Source: a virus
Virus record (IMG/VR): IMGVR_UViG_3300046167_000090
Location: 1 to 49,358 of that record
Direction: 5' to 3' (one strand)
Length of the DNA stretch: 49,358 nt
How positions within the stretch are numbered: the first letter of the stretch is position 1; each line of letters starts with the position of its first letter. Positions 41,979 to 49,358 of this stretch are shown in pieces. Below the pieces are notes generated by a model, which was not told the origin of the DNA, ran no database searches, and saw nothing but the letters and a program-made list of their open reading frames with translations. A program made the translations under genes and the position numbers.

Positions 41979-42395
41979 TTATGATACGGTGATGCCGTCG
42001 ACACCGACGACGATCCAACCAGTTGAATGCCATACCACCTCTACACCACGACCCTGAGTGATAGCAACATTAGACCAACTACCGTTGGTGTTTGATGGGG
42101 TGATTGTAGCAGTACCGCTGTTGATATTTAGAAACTTTTTTGCCGTGCCGTCTAAGGTTGCGTCCGGAAGAGAAACCGCTAACGCACCCGAAGCATTGCA
42201 GAAAGATATTGGTGCGGTCGGAGAAGCAGCAGTGTCAACGGTGATGGTCTCTGAGTTAAAATCAGAATCTTGACCACCAATGTGGTTCCACAGGTTGACA
42301 AAGTTAGTATTGAGTTTGTCTGCTGCATCACGCAGGGTGTCACCGGTGCCGTCGTTGGCAACCGTTCCCGTTTGTAGTATTTCTCTGGTTGACAT
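41979..42395 (-). CDS. Small baseplate/fibre-adaptor protein, gp9/gp10-type N-terminus
   Basis: 138 residues. The N-terminus (TGTVANDGTGDTLRDAADKL followed by NTNFVNLW) matches the pattern at the start of T4 gp9 and gp10, which attach fibres to the wedge. The rest is a small beta domain with SISF-like strands (ISFCNASGALAVSLPDATLD) and VVWHSTGWIVVGVDG at the end. It therefore looks like an attachment module with only one small globular domain. TATAAATA lies 29 bases upstream of the ATG. Confidence 0.65.
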   Translation of the reverse strand: MSTREILQTGTVANDGTGDTLRDAADKLNTNFVNLWNHIGGQDSDFNSETITVDTAASPTAPISFCNASGALAVSLPDATLDGTAKKFLNINSGTATITPSNTNGSWSNVAITQGRGVEVVWHSTGWIVVGVDGITVS

Positions 42396-42423
42396 GTCTG
42401 TATTCCGTTTTAATTACAAAGGT

Positions 42424-42431
42424 TATTTATA
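42424..42431 (-). promoter_or_regulatory. T4-type late promoter TATAAATA
   Basis: Perfect octamer in the 40-base gap upstream of the adaptor gene, 29 bases before its ATG. Would also drive gp8 and the DUF4815-type gene. Confidence 0.75.
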
Positions 42432-42435
42432 CAAG

Positions 42436-43638
42436 TTAGAAGGAGTTCTCGTCGAGAGTGTTGATAACATTTGAAAGATCTGCGAAGGTATCATCCAGAG
42501 ATCTCGGAGCAATGTCGTCTGCTCTTGCGATAGTTCCGTATTGCGTATGCCAACCCGAAATCTTATATGGGTGGGACATATCGTTAACACGAGTGCGGAC
42601 GAAGTTGCCGTCTGAATCTTCTGCCACCTCAGTGATGCTGGTGGACATAATGCCGACAGAACTTTTTAGCACAGAAGCAGTAGAGAATGCATCGACTGGG
42701 GCAGGAGGTTCGAGAAACGAATTCTGTGGACCGAGGTTAAAGTCATACACAGAAGTGATTGCAACCTGTCCCGCAAGGTACATACCAGCAGGGTGGACGA
42801 AAGTCTTATATGCGTCTTTCCAAGTGGGTACGCCGATTGGAGCAGAGATCAACAACCCGTACAACTGGTAGAACTTATCGTTGGTGATGTACTTGTTTGT
42901 CACATCAGAACCGATAGTCGTAAAGGTGTCTCTGGTTGCAAATATCTTGAGGTTACTTGTCGCAGGAATTACTCCATTGCTTGCGATGCTCGAGATAATG
43001 CTGTCTGCTGAGTCAAGAGATTGCCCAACAGAGTCCAAAGTTGTTAGAGATACGACCTGCCTTGCGAAGTTGATGTTGTAGTCGGTATCTTGACGAAGTA
43101 TTCGATACTCTCCGTCGGAGTCTTGTACAGATACAGTTAGTTCTGAACCCTTGTATGTGTACGGAAAGTGTATGGCACCGTTACCTCCTGGAAATATCAT
43201 CTCCTCTTTGCTCACGTCACCAACGTAGAACACTTCGTCCTTACCGTATCGGACATCAATATCAAGACCGTAAAAGACTCGGAAGAATTGCTTGATGGAG
43301 AATTCAGTACCCTTAGATCGGTACAAGAGGTTTGAGAATTGTAGTGCGGTACGCTTGTCGTTGAACGACTCGAAGTACGGTTTACCCAGAAGAAGTTCGC
43401 TGGATATGAAGGTCAGAAGTTCTTCCTTTGCTCCGGTAATGTCTCGGGAAAGAAGGAGGTCGTTCAGTTTCTCTACTGGGTTATCTGCCTGCTCAAAGGT
43501 TTTATAATACTCTTGTAAGAAGTTTACCAGTTTAGGATACTTCTCGTCAAAGTGCGCAGGCAATGCCTCGAAAACTGAATATCTGTCGAGATCCGGTTCG
43601 CGTCGATAAACGTCTGTAAGAGTCTTATCAATTGCCAT
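42436..43638 (-). CDS. Virion structural protein in the gp7 position of the wedge
   Basis: 400 residues. Begins MAIDKTLTDVYRREPDLDRY, then FPALPAHFDEKYPKLV-like ALPAHFDEKYPKLVNFLQEY and LLYRSKGTEFSIKQFFRVFY. That N-terminal helical half is conserved among exo-T4 phages. The C-terminal half is beta-rich and ends TFADLSNVINTLDENSF. It lies between gp6 and gp8, where T4 has gp7 (1032 residues); no sequence match to gp7 is visible to me, so this is a positional parallel only. It follows gp6 by 5 bases and is thus co-expressed with the wedge genes. Confidence 0.6.
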   Translation of the reverse strand: MAIDKTLTDVYRREPDLDRYSVFEALPAHFDEKYPKLVNFLQEYYKTFEQADNPVEKLNDLLLSRDITGAKEELLTFISSELLLGKPYFESFNDKRTALQFSNLLYRSKGTEFSIKQFFRVFYGLDIDVRYGKDEVFYVGDVSKEEMIFPGGNGAIHFPYTYKGSELTVSVQDSDGEYRILRQDTDYNINFARQVVSLTTLDSVGQSLDSADSIISSIASNGVIPATSNLKIFATRDTFTTIGSDVTNKYITNDKFYQLYGLLISAPIGVPTWKDAYKTFVHPAGMYLAGQVAITSVYDFNLGPQNSFLEPPAPVDAFSTASVLKSSVGIMSTSITEVAEDSDGNFVRTRVNDMSHPYKISGWHTQYGTIARADDIAPRSLDDTFADLSNVINTLDENSF

Positions 43639-43643
43639 TGTTA

Positions 43644-45566
43644 TTACCTAGTAGTGACCTTGATTGTTTTACTAAACGAATCTTCTGGGTCATACTTAAT
43701 GATATTATTCAACTGTGCTTCAACCACTGACTGGTTTGCAGGAATTGCATATATCTTTATATAGTTTCTGCCACCTGGGATGTTCTGTACAGTCAAACCG
43801 TTCAGAGAAACCTTACCCGTTGCTTGATCATATATTCCGATGGCATTGTCTAGAACCTTTCCACCGACAGTAACGAGTTCAAGGGTGTTAGTTGCCGAGG
43901 TGGTGAACAATGCTTGGGAAGAACCCGCCGGAGCAATGTTGACCCTGCTGTCGAGTTTGTTGCGAATGAACACAGTCTGGTTCTTATACGAAAACAACGA
44001 GGAGTATACACTTGCCTCAGTTGATTCAGAAGGGTTTTGGATCGCAAGAGGGAAGTCGATGATATGATTCTCTTCCAAACCGAGTGTAGGCAGGACTCTC
44101 TTATTGACGATAACCGTGGAACGGGAAGACAGAACAGAAGGGTCTGAGTTGTCTACCGCAGACAGCATATTTGAACGACGGAATACTTGGTCAAACTTGC
44201 CCGTGTTATCAGAGAAGTAAGAAGAGATTGCCTGTTCAACATTGGATCGAATATTAGACTCAGAAAAACCAGTCAGTGAAGCATTCCATTGGAAAAAGGT
44301 TTGTATGGAAATGAATGTGGTTTCTGGATCTGTAAACTTCAGATTAAAAGAAGCAATCGAAAACTCGTCTGCCAGATCAAGGATGCCTTGACGGATGTCA
44401 GAAACTGTCCCGTTGGTCAATCCATCTTTAAATACGATAGAAGTGAAGACCGCACCGTAATCTGGTTCTGGGTCATCTTCTCCTCCCCACGACTTAATGT
44501 CTTCGATGAACGATGAATACTTCTTCAGGATCAACGCAGAGTAGTCAGTAGATGTTACCATACGGTTTTGTGCCGCATATTGGAACGGTGCGTTCAGACG
44601 GATAGATTCGATACCCTCTTTCTCACCACCACCAGCAGATCTTGTTGTAACAGAAATCGAAACGTTCGAAGGGTCTACATCATACCCAGAACCACTTGTG
44701 GTTGCGAGGGTCAGGGTAGATGCCAAGGACATAGTCGGGATATTGTTTGCCTCGTCTCCACTCGCTCGTAGGTAGTTTACGTCGATAACCTGTCCAGCAG
44801 ATGGAGCAACACCGAGAGAGTTGCCGTTACCGAAAGTCAACTCATAGTATTGGTTAGGTGACTCACGCAAAACGTAGAGACGAGATAATTCGTCGATAGT
44901 CGTTGCGTCGAGCAAGTTGGTGTAGACGTTGAATCCAGTACCACCGTCGATGTTCGAAGACTGTTGGTTCTCAAACACCTTGACGATAGCAGTAGAAATA
45001 TCGATGTCTTGATCTGGGATAACATAAACTGCGTCCTGACCAGAACCAACCAAGAACTTCTCACTCTTCTCGTCACCCTCAAATACTTTAACAGGGAGAG
45101 AAGCATCAGCAGTCGGTGCGAAAGTGTAGACTCCGTTGTTACCAGTTGCGGTCAACGACTCACGGTTAGTGAATGTGTAATCAACCGCATCTTTAGTGCC
45201 ACGAAGAACCAAAGCACCTGGCTGGATAGTCTGAGATTGCAGCAGTCCGGCAACACCAGTCAGGTTCAAGGTCAATGTGATTGCAGATTCAGAAGACTTC
45301 TTAGAGTCCGGCACATAACCGATAGACTCTGCAAGGGATACAACGGACGGACGCAATTGTGCAGTTACGAGGAAAGACTCGTTCAGTGCAAAGTTTGCCT
45401 GCAATGCGTTCATATGCGTGTTATACGCAAGGACGTCCAGTAGGTTCGAAAGACCTGCTCCCTCGAAGTCGTAATCGTTAAACTCTCCGGTTTGCTTTAA
45501 GAAAGTTTTAAGATTGGTTTTGATCTCTTGAAAGTCGAGATCAGTCGATTTAATCGTGGTTGTCAT
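43644..45566 (-). CDS. 6: Baseplate wedge protein gp6
   Basis: 640 residues, near the T4 length of 660. gp6 dimers form the inner ring of the contracting baseplate; it is a member of the baseplate J-like superfamily. The N-terminus (STDLDFQEIKTNLKTFLKQT, then LSNLLDVLAYNTHMNALQAN) is highly characteristic. Later blocks include QNRMVTSTDYSALILKKYSS and a C-terminal beta domain. It stands two bases after gp25, the conserved gp25-gp6 pair. Confidence 0.95.
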   Translation of the reverse strand: MTTTIKSTDLDFQEIKTNLKTFLKQTGEFNDYDFEGAGLSNLLDVLAYNTHMNALQANFALNESFLVTAQLRPSVVSLAESIGYVPDSKKSSESAITLTLNLTGVAGLLQSQTIQPGALVLRGTKDAVDYTFTNRESLTATGNNGVYTFAPTADASLPVKVFEGDEKSEKFLVGSGQDAVYVIPDQDIDISTAIVKVFENQQSSNIDGGTGFNVYTNLLDATTIDELSRLYVLRESPNQYYELTFGNGNSLGVAPSAGQVIDVNYLRASGDEANNIPTMSLASTLTLATTSGSGYDVDPSNVSISVTTRSAGGGEKEGIESIRLNAPFQYAAQNRMVTSTDYSALILKKYSSFIEDIKSWGGEDDPEPDYGAVFTSIVFKDGLTNGTVSDIRQGILDLADEFSIASFNLKFTDPETTFISIQTFFQWNASLTGFSESNIRSNVEQAISSYFSDNTGKFDQVFRRSNMLSAVDNSDPSVLSSRSTVIVNKRVLPTLGLEENHIIDFPLAIQNPSESTEASVYSSLFSYKNQTVFIRNKLDSRVNIAPAGSSQALFTTSATNTLELVTVGGKVLDNAIGIYDQATGKVSLNGLTVQNIPGGRNYIKIYAIPANQSVVEAQLNNIIKYDPEDSFSKTIKVTTR

Positions 45567-45568
45567 GA

Positions 45569-46069
45569 TTACCTCAGACGGTTCATGTTGACTGCTGCTG
45601 TTAAGGTTCCTTCTTGAGTTTCAACTCGGAACTCTACCCTTATGTAAATTGTATTTCTAAAGTTATCCCTGAGAGTCTGTGCACCTCTTCGGATCGCTTC
45701 CTTACCGTCATAGAACTTAACGTCTACGACCTTCGCACGAGGTTCGTCCCGTTCGATTGCCTTTATCACCATATCTCGGACAAAAGGTTCAGAATAGTTC
45801 TCGACCGTCTCAAACAACATGGCACGGAGATTACCACCAAAGAATGGGTTAAACGGTTTCTCAAAGTGATTGGTAAGAAGTATGTTCTCGACTGCCTGTA
45901 TTACTGCTGCTGCATCGTGCTTCTTGTAGATGTCACCCTGCATGACACCGTCCTCGTTCAAAGCACCTGGCTTGGTGTTGAATGAGAGATCGATGTCAGA
46001 ATTGCGGATCTTTTTACCCGTAACGAGGGTGGTGTCCGTTAATCCAGGAGTGACTCTTTTAAGTGCCAT
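45569..46069 (-). CDS. 25: Baseplate wedge protein gp25
   Basis: 166 residues (T4: 132). Lysozyme-fold-like GPW/gp25 family member that nucleates sheath assembly at the baseplate. DIDLSFNTKPGALNEDGVMQ and AVIQAVENILLTNHFEKPFN followed by PFFGGNLRAMLFE are hallmark segments. The C-terminus is a beta hairpin ending AAVNMNRLR. A TATAAATA octamer lies 26 bases upstream of the ATG, with AAAGG as ribosome site. It precedes gp6 by two bases. Confidence 0.94.
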   Translation of the reverse strand: MALKRVTPGLTDTTLVTGKKIRNSDIDLSFNTKPGALNEDGVMQGDIYKKHDAAAVIQAVENILLTNHFEKPFNPFFGGNLRAMLFETVENYSEPFVRDMVIKAIERDEPRAKVVDVKFYDGKEAIRRGAQTLRDNFRNTIYIRVEFRVETQEGTLTAAVNMNRLR

Positions 46070-46094
46070 TAGAAATACCTTTATTGTTCCTGTT

Positions 46095-46102
46095 TATTTA
46101 TA
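46095..46102 (-). promoter_or_regulatory. T4-type late promoter TATAAATA before gp25
   Basis: Perfect octamer 26 bases before the gp25 ATG and just after the stop of the spike gene. Spacing equals that of other late promoters here. Confidence 0.78.
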
Positions 46103-46109
46103 CAAGATA

Positions 46110-48506
46110 TTAGTCGGTTATTTCAATGAGATCAGATCCAGACAGAGTTTTACGGTTGAAATATGTGCTAACCTTTTGCTCGAAGGTTGCAGTGAAGTCT
46201 TTAGAGATCAACGGCATAACAACGATCAACTGTTGGGTCATTACCTGATCAGGACGAGTTATGTCATAATCCAGACTCAATTGGTCGAAGAAGAACGTGT
46301 CACGGATATACAGTGACAGATCAAAGGTGGCACTGTAGTCGATCTTTCCTCTGGAGTTGAAGAGGGTGTACACAACGGCACGACCTTCATACTTCAGGTG
46401 GTTAATCGGGATTGCTCCCCTGACGATAGACTTCTGGGTGCCACCACCGTCTTCTTTGCGGTATGGTTCTCTCCAGTAATAGTTTTCTGCTGGTTCACCT
46501 CTTCCGTCAAATGCTTCACGGATACCATTAGAAGGATTGTAGTAACCTTCAGTGACCTGTAGTCTATAATCCTTAAACTCTTTCGCAGACGCGATGCCTT
46601 CCATCATCCATGCGTGGAGGTAATACTGACGGGCAAGGTCTTGTCTCTGCGATAAGATCGGAACCATATCGAGGGAGCACTTAGATCCAGGTGCGCCGAA
46701 GAACTTAGACAGGGTACAAGACTTCGACAGTCGAGTGCCACTTGTAATAGGGGAACTGTTGCGGTCTGGGTTATACAGAGGATCTGCGACGATAGTTCTG
46801 GTCGTTGCTTGAACGTTCTTAGGCAAGAAAGTCTTGGAGGATCTCTCCACAGGGTTTCCAAGCAACGAGTATCCAAACCGTGGTTGCGGTACACTTTGAC
46901 CACTACGCTTCTGCTCGTAAGGTTCAGGGGGCGCAGGAAGGGAGTATAGAGGAGAGAGTCGGTTTTCGTCCAACAAGGAGTCAATACACAGAGATGCGTT
47001 CAACTCGTCCTTTCCGGTCACTGCACTCGACTCGAGAGCACCATCCATAGTTCGCAACTTGGATCGGATCTCTGGGGTCTTTGGTGTGTAGTTGAAGTAA
47101 TTTGCGTATGTGTCGACCTTTGCGATTTTTGCCTCAAGAGTTCCGTCACCATCGATAGAAATCTTTCGCACGGCATACGGAGAAGTCTTGTTCCATACTT
47201 CCCACCAGTCGACTGGGTTACCCATATATCCGAACAGTGGTTCGTGAGGAACCCTTGAGTCTGGCCAGTTCTCTGCCATCAAGATAGCAGCATCTGGGTC
47301 TTTGTTTACGAAGGTCGCACCAGCATGTTCAACAGAAGCAAACATAGAGTGCTTCTCCTTTGCGCCCCAACCCCAGTCGAACTTGTATTCTGGTTTATTG
47401 TAGTCTTTCATAACTCCATATGCACCGAGCAACCACTTACCATCTTCTGGGGCAGGTGGGAACAGAGGAGTGCCGCTTACTGCATCAGCAGACGCAGAAA
47501 TATTAGCATAGTTGGAGATATGAGCACTGTGAGCGTCTTCAGAAAACTTTGCGTATTTTGCAGTCCATGCCTCAAGAGCACGACCGACGAGGTTGCCGTG
47601 GAATACAGTTTCCTTGCCCTGACCGTCTTCACCACCTGAGAAAAGACCACCGTAGTAGTGGAAGTCTGGTCCACCGATCTTGCCCTTGCGACCAATAATC
47701 CTCATGTCTTCTGCTGACCAAGTCATGAACCCACCAGTGGCACCAGTAATGTGCTTCTCAGCAGACAGTCGGATTGCCCTTGATGCTTGAGGCAGTATGT
47801 CCTGACCAGAAGTCAACAGGAGGTCTTGCTTTACAACAATCTTGTGGTCGTGGGAACCATAGTCCAGTCGATCTCCCCAAACTTTCGTGTCCATGTTACC
47901 ACGAACGATAGTCTGGTGAGTGTCTCCCGTTTCTGTGATGTATGTGCCGTGAACAGACTGGTTGTAGTTTGAACCAGCGGTAACGTTCACAGTGCCACCA
48001 ACGTCAAGGTTGTAGTTGCCATTGACAGTAACGTTGAGGTCACCGTCATATGTCATGTTACCCTGACCAGCAACGATCAACTCATGATCGGCACCGACGA
48101 CTTGTACTTGATGTGTGCGGGATACAACAGCAACGGATCCGTCTTGTTTGAGTTCGACACCAGCACCAGTGTGATGCTTGATAAGGATACGCTCGTTTCC
48201 TGGAGTATCGTCGATCTCAAACGAGTGACCGGATGGGGTTTCGTTTGCGTTGTTGAACGGGAAGATGGAAGTTGTGCCCATTGGCACGTCGAAGTTTACA
48301 CCGAAAGTGCTTCCACCCATCCAAAGGTCGTTGACCTTTATGCCACGTCCTGCTTGACTAATGCTGGATGAGAACCAGTTATGACGTTTAGGGTATTCGC
48401 CAGTAGGATCGACTGATCCGTCAACAGGGATGCCGGTTGTGAGTTCTGGACTCTCTCCGAGCGGGTCACTGAGACGGTCAGTTATCTTGTTGTTACCTGT
48501 AGTCAT
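46110..48506 (-). CDS. 5: Baseplate hub/spike protein, gp5 C-terminal type
   Basis: 798 residues. From about residue 90 the phrase SGHSFEIDDTPGNERILIKH marks the start of the gp5/VgrG spike, followed by QDGSVAVVSRTHQVQVVGAD and a long run of short beta turns (DGDLNVTVNGNYNLDVGGTV, then VNVTAGSNYNQSVHG), typical of a triple-stranded beta-helix. From about 270 the sequence changes to a large globular region with Trp and Pro-rich loops (YSLPAPPEPYEQKRSG) and a C-terminal ITRPDQVMTQQLIVVMPLIS domain, which T4 gp5 lacks. The ATG overlaps the amidase stop (TAATG). I see no lysozyme domain; the amidase upstream would supply the enzyme. T4 has all this in one gene. Confidence 0.75.
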   Translation of the reverse strand: MTTGNNKITDRLSDPLGESPELTTGIPVDGSVDPTGEYPKRHNWFSSSISQAGRGIKVNDLWMGGSTFGVNFDVPMGTTSIFPFNNANETPSGHSFEIDDTPGNERILIKHHTGAGVELKQDGSVAVVSRTHQVQVVGADHELIVAGQGNMTYDGDLNVTVNGNYNLDVGGTVNVTAGSNYNQSVHGTYITETGDTHQTIVRGNMDTKVWGDRLDYGSHDHKIVVKQDLLLTSGQDILPQASRAIRLSAEKHITGATGGFMTWSAEDMRIIGRKGKIGGPDFHYYGGLFSGGEDGQGKETVFHGNLVGRALEAWTAKYAKFSEDAHSAHISNYANISASADAVSGTPLFPPAPEDGKWLLGAYGVMKDYNKPEYKFDWGWGAKEKHSMFASVEHAGATFVNKDPDAAILMAENWPDSRVPHEPLFGYMGNPVDWWEVWNKTSPYAVRKISIDGDGTLEAKIAKVDTYANYFNYTPKTPEIRSKLRTMDGALESSAVTGKDELNASLCIDSLLDENRLSPLYSLPAPPEPYEQKRSGQSVPQPRFGYSLLGNPVERSSKTFLPKNVQATTRTIVADPLYNPDRNSSPITSGTRLSKSCTLSKFFGAPGSKCSLDMVPILSQRQDLARQYYLHAWMMEGIASAKEFKDYRLQVTEGYYNPSNGIREAFDGRGEPAENYYWREPYRKEDGGGTQKSIVRGAIPINHLKYEGRAVVYTLFNSRGKIDYSATFDLSLYIRDTFFFDQLSLDYDITRPDQVMTQQLIVVMPLISKDFTATFEQKVSTYFNRKTLSGSDLIEITD

Positions 48507-49358
48507 TAAAAGTTCTTCTCAAGTACGTCTGGGTCTTTTTCAAGTTCGAACGTGGTAGGTTGTTCAAGGTCTGCCACGTCGTCTCCCAGAGTTGCGTCAG
48601 ATATAACTGCCTGACCAGATTGTTTTGCCACGATCTCTTGCGGCGATAACGCAGGGTCTGAAGGTGGATCGTCATACAGACTCTGCTTGTTGAAATTGTT
48701 GTAAACATAATCACGAACATCAAACCCAGGGTCTTCTTGGGATATGTCGATGTCCATGTGACCAAGTGCTTGACCACCTGGGTATTGGTTGAAGAACGTG
48801 CGGAATATTTGATACAGACTATTCCACTGGGAACGAGTGATACTTCTTGATGAAGTTTCCTCTACAATGTTCTCGTTGCCAGAAGGTACGTTCACACCAC
48901 CAACCAGACACACACCGATAGAGTATGCGTCATGGTTATTTATAGGGGTATGAGCACCGACTGAATTCATATCAACACCACGTTCGATTGACCCGTCGCG
49001 TTTGATAATTAGGTGGTACGCACCCGCACCTGCACCCGTGAGGGAGTCAAGGTCTGCTGCTGTCAGGTTTGCGTTTGTGAAAGTCTCTGACCAGTGGACA
49101 ATGATCTCAGAAATGTCTCGAGTCATACCACCCATCTCTGCTTCGAGTTCTTCTATTGACGAGATAAACTGACCACCTGGAAGAAGGTTGCCCGTTCCGA
49201 TTTCATACGGAGGGATGCCGATGAAATCTTCTTTCTCGACATCGATCAACTCAAGACCGGTGAGAGTTCGGTTCAACTCTTCCGACATTAGTCCTTCAGC
49301 ATCTTGAGGGAGAATGTTTGCCCCACCTGCCAATACTTCAGATGCCATACTCTTCAAG
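48506..49358 (-). CDS. Baseplate-associated N-acetylmuramoyl-L-alanine amidase, partial
   Basis: At least 283 residues; the frame is open to the window edge and the 5' end is probably missing. Residues 82-220 of the visible part are an Amidase_2/T7-lysozyme domain: EIIVHWSET (zinc His88), AGAYHLIIKRDGSIERG (Y114), YSIGVCLVGG, and GHMDIDISQEDPGFDVRDYV (H200, D209 as zinc ligands, Asp replacing the Cys of T7 lysozyme as in AmpD). The Lys that stands two residues before the last ligand in T7 lysozyme is Gln here. Exo-T4 cyanophages carry this domain in the hub in place of the T4 gp5 lysozyme. It would open peptidoglycan during DNA injection. The 55-residue tail is acidic. Confidence 0.85.
   Translation of the reverse strand, partial: LKSMASEVLAGGANILPQDAEGLMSEELNRTLTGLELIDVEKEDFIGIPPYEIGTGNLLPGGQFISSIEELEAEMGGMTRDISEIIVHWSETFTNANLTAADLDSLTGAGAGAYHLIIKRDGSIERGVDMNSVGAHTPINNHDAYSIGVCLVGGVNVPSGNENIVEETSSRSITRSQWNSLYQIFRTFFNQYPGGQALGHMDIDISQEDPGFDVRDYVYNNFNKQSLYDDPPSDPALSPQEIVAKQSGQAVISDATLGDDVADLEQPTTFELEKDPDVLEKNF

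Overview
This window is part of the virion-morphogenesis region of a T4-superfamily myovirus, most like the marine 'exo-T4' phages (cyanophages and relatives). I can place the clade from gene content and order but not the host. No photosynthesis or other host-diagnostic gene is in view. All supportable genes lie on the minus strand, so transcription runs from high to low coordinates and plus-strand reading frames are shadows. I saw no rRNA, tRNA, CRISPR array, IS element or replication origin, although tRNAs were only looked for by eye.

In transcription order: (1) 49358-40494 is the baseplate, with a T7-lysozyme-type amidase (cut by the window edge), a gp5-like spike, gp25, gp6, a protein in the gp7 position, a small protein with a gp9/gp10-type N-terminus, and gp8. 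(2) 40482-31832 holds a 1898-residue DUF4815-type protein, a coiled-coil protein, a fibre-like protein and a Tyr/Phe-Gly repeat protein. (3) 31810-26310 is an accessory block with a helical unknown, a glycosyltransferase, a double-stranded beta-helix oxygenase-like protein, a VAER-repeat protein containing a cupredoxin-type copper site, and small structural proteins. (4) 26209-14409 is a tail-fibre cassette: six fibre-like proteins, a LamG/SPRY lectin-like protein and a fibre-chaperone-like gene, joined by shared sequence modules. Two fibres end in S74 self-cleaving chaperone domains. (5) 14381-9377 is neck and packaging (gp13, gp14, gp15, gp16, gp17) with a NUMOD-like gene between the terminase genes. 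(6) 9290-1419 is sheath, tube and prohead (gp18, gp19, gp20, gp67-like, a small protein, gp21, gp22, gp23). (7) 1271-1 is an exported Cys-rich protein, a second tube-fold protein and the start of uvsY.

Regulation looks T4-late-like. TATAAATA octamers (and a CTAAATA variant) sit 20-35 bases upstream of many start codons, and three hairpin terminators separate gp19 from gp20, gp23 from the exported protein, and that protein from the second tube gene. Most cistrons touch or overlap (TAATG, TGATG), implying translational coupling.

The sequence carries single-base frame breaks in gp17 (two), gp15 (about four), gp14 (one) and the VAER-repeat/cupredoxin gene (two). Each is flanked by in-frame conserved protein on both sides, and most fall at short homopolymers. 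I read them as probable uncorrected sequencing indels and give the joined coordinates. The most unusual content is the cupredoxin site inside a repeat-built virion protein, the exported EF-hand-like protein bracketed by terminators, the glycosyltransferase/oxygenase pair inside a late structural operon, and a 12-codon remnant of a fibre N-terminus coupled to the next fibre gene.
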